A DNA stretch of 8,091 nt from Verrucomicrobiota bacterium. GTDB lineage: Bacteria > Verrucomicrobiota > Verrucomicrobiia > Verrucomicrobiales > Verrucomicrobiaceae. The notes beneath the pieces are model-generated. The model did not search any database, was not told the DNA's origin, and saw only the letters and a program-made list of their open reading frames with translations. Position 1 is the stretch's first letter. Every line of letters begins with the position of its first letter. Positions 6,146 to 8,091 of this stretch are shown here, piece by piece. Position numbers and translations under genes: made by a program. The stretch covers positions 1 through 8,091 of the forward strand of contig JAEYYS010000277.1 of assembly GCA_023428335.1 (NCBI GenBank). The letters run 5' to 3'.

Positions 6146-6173
6146 TTGCGCTTTGCCGGGAATGCCCTAGGTT
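6146..6173 (+). promoter_or_regulatory. Candidate amidase promoter (TTGCGC-N16-TAGGTT)
   Basis: TTGCGC (6146-6151) and TAGGTT (6168-6173) are separated by 16 bp, with GGAATGCC close before the -10-like element, mirroring the arrangement before argH. Predicted transcription start is near 6180, leaving a leader of about 45 nt, followed by an AT-rich GTTGAAAAAATGG patch. Match to the sigma-70 consensus is modest (TTG---, TA---T); the support is the repeat of the same layout in the window. Confidence 0.4.
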
Positions 6174-6226
6174 GAAAAAATGGCGACCCGGCGTCTTCCG
6201 GGGCGCGTTGACTGTTTGCGAAGCCC

Positions 6227-7687
6227 ATGACCTCCATCCAGCCCGCCACCCTGCGCGCCGCCGGCGCTCTCTGTGCCTTGTTGGCGGTATGGCCCTGTGC
6301 CGCGCGTGCCGATGTCAGTGCTGGCAGCGAAAAAAAGGGCTTCATCGGCCGGCTTTTTGGCGGCAAAAAAGACGAGGCACCGGCCCCGGTGGAAACTCCG
6401 CCGCCACCGGCTGCCGAGCCCAAGCCCGGCCCGCCGGCCAGGGTGACGACCAAGTCCAAGGCTCCCGCCAAGTCGACCCCGGCAAAAAAGACGTCGTCCA
6501 AGCCGGCGTCCGCCACCAAGAGCGAGCCGAAGAAGAGCGAGGCAAAACCCGCGGAGTCGAAGACGGCGGCAGCCAAGCCTGAACCCAAGAAGCAGGAAGC
6601 CAAGTCGGTGGCGAAGGCGGAACCCAGCAAGACGGAGGCAAAACCCGCCGAACCCGCCAAGCCGGCCGTCAAGGTCGCTGGCAGCGGCGCCTACGCCCAG
6701 GACCGCGGGGAAATTCGTCCTCCGCCTCCGCCGGTGCCATTGCCACCGGCAGCCTCCCAGAGCGGTGGCTGGCAGATCGTCAAGATCAATGGCCGCGACT
6801 ACATCACCGGTGAAAGCCTGCACCAGTTCTACCGCTTCAGTTCCTACAAGGTCGATGGCAAGCACGTCTGGCTGCGCTCGAACAACCTCATCCTCAAGGG
6901 CACGATTGGCAGCCAGGAACTGCTCATCAACAACATCAAGTTCATCCTCAGCTACCCGGTCCAGGAGTATGCCGGCCGCGCCCTGTTCTCGCGCATCGAC
7001 CTCTGCAAGCTGATCGACCCGGTGCTGCGCCCCACCCACATCAGCGATGCGGTGCCGTTTGATACCGTTGTGGTCGACGCCGGTCATGGCGGTCACGACG
7101 CCGGGGCGCGCGGCATCTACGGTTACGAAAAGGACTTTGCCCTGCTCATGGCGCGCGCCGTGCGCGACGCCCTGCAGGCGCGCGGTTTCAAGGTCATCAT
7201 GACCCGCGACACCGACACCTTCATCACCCTGAGCGGACGTGTCGCGGTCGCCAACCGCACACCGAACAGCATCTTCCTTAGCCTGCACTTCAATGCCGGC
7301 GGCAGCAGCCAGGCCACGGGCATTGAAACCTTCGCGCTGACCCCGCAGGGCAGTTCGGCCAGCCTTGAGCGCGGCGGCGGTTACAATGCCAACGGCCTCA
7401 CCGGCAACGCCCATGACTCGGCCAACATCGCCCTCGCCACCGCCGTGCATGCCATGGTCATCAGCAAGTTCCGTTTCGTCGACCGCGGCATCAAGCGCGC
7501 CCAGTGGAGCGTGCTCACCGGCTGCAAGCGCCCGGGCATCCTCTTTGAAGGCGGCTTCGTCACCAACCCCAACGAATGTCGCCTGGTCGCCTCGGACACC
7601 TACCGCAAGTCGGTCTCCTCGGCGATCGCCGACGCCATTGTCAACTATCGTACCGCCCTGCGCGGCGCCCTGACCCGTCGCCAGTGA
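6227..7687 (+). CDS. Secreted N-acetylmuramoyl-L-alanine amidase (Amidase_3)
   Basis: This 486-residue zinc hydrolase cleaves the bond between N-acetylmuramic acid and L-alanine in peptidoglycan, typically for daughter-cell separation or wall turnover. Order of parts: a Sec-type signal peptide (residues 1-28, cut after ARA, no twin arginine); a KKGFIGRLFGGKKD segment; a Lys/Pro/Ala/Glu-rich linker to about 175; a small beta-rich domain (about 180-270, starting GGWQIVKINGRDYI) resembling the copper amine oxidase N-terminal-like domain often joined to amidases; and the catalytic domain (about 278-478). Zinc ligands H287 (DAGHGG), E301 (GYEKDF) and H354 (SLHFNAG) and the catalytic E441 (ILFEGGF) are all present, so it should be active. 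Divergent from the reductase. The closest functional labels are AmiA/B/C, but the N-terminal domain is not the E. coli AMIN type, so I give no symbol. Confidence 0.95.
   Translation: MTSIQPATLRAAGALCALLAVWPCAARADVSAGSEKKGFIGRLFGGKKDEAPAPVETPPPPAAEPKPGPPARVTTKSKAPAKSTPAKKTSSKPASATKSEPKKSEAKPAESKTAAAKPEPKKQEAKSVAKAEPSKTEAKPAEPAKPAVKVAGSGAYAQDRGEIRPPPPPVPLPPAASQSGGWQIVKINGRDYITGESLHQFYRFSSYKVDGKHVWLRSNNLILKGTIGSQELLINNIKFILSYPVQEYAGRALFSRIDLCKLIDPVLRPTHISDAVPFDTVVVDAGHGGHDAGARGIYGYEKDFALLMARAVRDALQARGFKVIMTRDTDTFITLSGRVAVANRTPNSIFLSLHFNAGGSSQATGIETFALTPQGSSASLERGGGYNANGLTGNAHDSANIALATAVHAMVISKFRFVDRGIKRAQWSVLTGCKRPGILFEGGFVTNPNECRLVASDTYRKSVSSAIADAIVNYRTALRGALTRRQ
6539..6648 (+). repeat. Imperfect EAKPAE repeats in the amidase linker
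   Basis: The 14-mer GAGGCAAAACCCGC occurs at 6539-6552 and again at 6635-6648, 96 bp apart and in frame, encoding the two EAKPAE units; a related KQEAK unit lies between. Such short in-frame repeats could allow linker length to vary by recombination. Confidence 0.6.
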
Positions 7688-7738
7688 GTCGACTCGGCTG
7701 ACAGCCCGCGCCGGGCCGCGCCGTAGTAGTGGCTCATC

Positions 7739-8091
7739 ATGAACGCCCGCGCCCTGCTTCTTCTGTTTCCGGCCTGCCTGCCCGCCGCCGATCTGCCACC
7801 GGACAAGGGGCTCGAGTTGCCGGCCAGCGCGGCCCGTCCCGCCGTCATCGAGGGCGTTTTCCCGGTGCGCGAGGTCAAGGCCGCCCTGCCCGAGGGCCAC
7901 CGACTGGAGGTCGCCGCCGCCGCACCGCTGGTCACCCACCCCATCATGGGCTGCGTCGACGACCGCTGGCGGTTGTTCATCGGCGACGCCGTCGGCGTCA
8001 ACTGGAACAAGGCCCAGCTCGAGGCGAACCCGCCCAACCGCATCCTGATGCTCGAGGACAGCAATGCCGACGGCATCTACGACCGCAGCAC
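7739..8091 (+). CDS. PVC-type membrane-bound dehydrogenase, N-terminal part (3' partial)
   Basis: ATG 7739 opens a frame with no stop before the window ends (117 full codons). It begins with a short hydrophobic signal (MNARALLLLFPACLPAAD), then a variable stretch, then ALPEGHRLEVAAAAPLVTHP, DDRWRLFIGD and NRILMLEDSNADGIYDRST. This order (PEG-x-V-x-A-x-EPLV, D-x-x-GRLW, VLED-x-DGDG-x-D-x-ST) is that of the 'putative membrane-bound dehydrogenase' N-terminal domain known in Planctomycetes and Verrucomicrobia, a beta-propeller often joined to a cytochrome c. The usual W in GRLWV is F here. It lies 51 bp after the amidase stop; that gap holds a 10-bp palindrome GAGTCGACTC over the amidase stop and GC-rich dyads but no clear promoter or ribosome binding site. 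Substrate unknown; the catalytic and heme parts are outside the window. Confidence 0.82.
   Translation, partial: MNARALLLLFPACLPAADLPPDKGLELPASAARPAVIEGVFPVREVKAALPEGHRLEVAAAAPLVTHPIMGCVDDRWRLFIGDAVGVNWNKAQLEANPPNRILMLEDSNADGIYDRS

Noticed and set aside
6227..6313. Amidase as a Tat substrate (as for E. coli AmiA and AmiC), linked to the nearby tatC
   Set aside because: The signal peptide has a single Arg and no twin-arginine motif; it looks like a Sec signal cut by signal peptidase I.
6073..6672. N-terminal extension of the reductase frame to position 6672
   Set aside because: It would overlap the divergent amidase gene, has no homology, and the family start fits MSRCLSFAV at 6072.
7686..7695. 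GAGTCGACTC as another copy of the fur operator
   Set aside because: It has a CG centre, an even length and lacks the TT/AA flanks; it overlaps the amidase stop and is more likely chance.
7698..7729. Promoter CTGACA ... TAGTAG before the dehydrogenase gene
   Set aside because: The spacer is 20 bp and the -10 is weak; not enough to call.
6167..7939. Open frame of 590 codons antisense to the amidase and the next gene
   Set aside because: Shadow of strong codon bias on the opposite strand; both sense proteins have clear family motifs.

Overview
The window is GC-rich bacterial chromosome, densely coded, with ordinary housekeeping genes and no mobile element, CRISPR array, rRNA or tRNA that I can see. 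The best single taxonomic clue is the gene cut by the right edge. Its N-terminus reads like the 'membrane-bound dehydrogenase' family expanded in Planctomycetes and Verrucomicrobia. With the GC-rich codon use, the general lack of Shine-Dalgarno sequences and the lineage-style proteins (a YfbK-like protein, a TatC with a long acidic tail, a Lys/Pro/Ala-rich amidase), I infer a member of Verrucomicrobiota, plausibly Opitutaceae-like. This is inference; no database was searched.

Layout. (a) 1-1144, + strand: the 3' part of a membrane-anchored protein whose C-terminus matches the YfbK (DUF3520) family but has no von Willebrand A domain where one is expected. (b) 1145-1316: a non-coding gap with GC-rich dyads but no convincing terminator. 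It ends in two near-identical palindromes 21 bp apart at the start of the next gene. (c) 1317-5081, + strand: a Fur-family regulator, then argininosuccinate lyase (argH), a Nudix hydrolase overlapping argH by 4 bp, and tatC 34 bp further on. The last three look like one transcription unit; argH appears to have its own promoter just after fur. (d) 5089-6072, - strand: an enoyl thioester reductase of the MECR/Etr1 type, convergent with tatC, with only 7 bp between the two stop codons and a dyad covering both. (e) 6073-6226: a divergent intergenic region holding competing inverted repeats and a candidate promoter. (f) 6227-7687, + strand: a secreted N-acetylmuramoyl-L-alanine amidase. (g) 7739-8091, + strand: the start of the PVC-type dehydrogenase, continuing beyond the window.

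The genes serve separate jobs: metal-responsive regulation, arginine synthesis, nucleotide-sugar clean-up, folded-protein export, fatty-acid or quinone-type reduction, and peptidoglycan cleavage. I see no new multi-gene system. The items most worth following are the tandem palindromes at the fur start, the VWA-less YfbK-like protein, the acidic TatC tail, and a possible lineage promoter shared by argH and the amidase gene (TTGC at -35, TAGGYT at -10, 16 bp between the hexamers).
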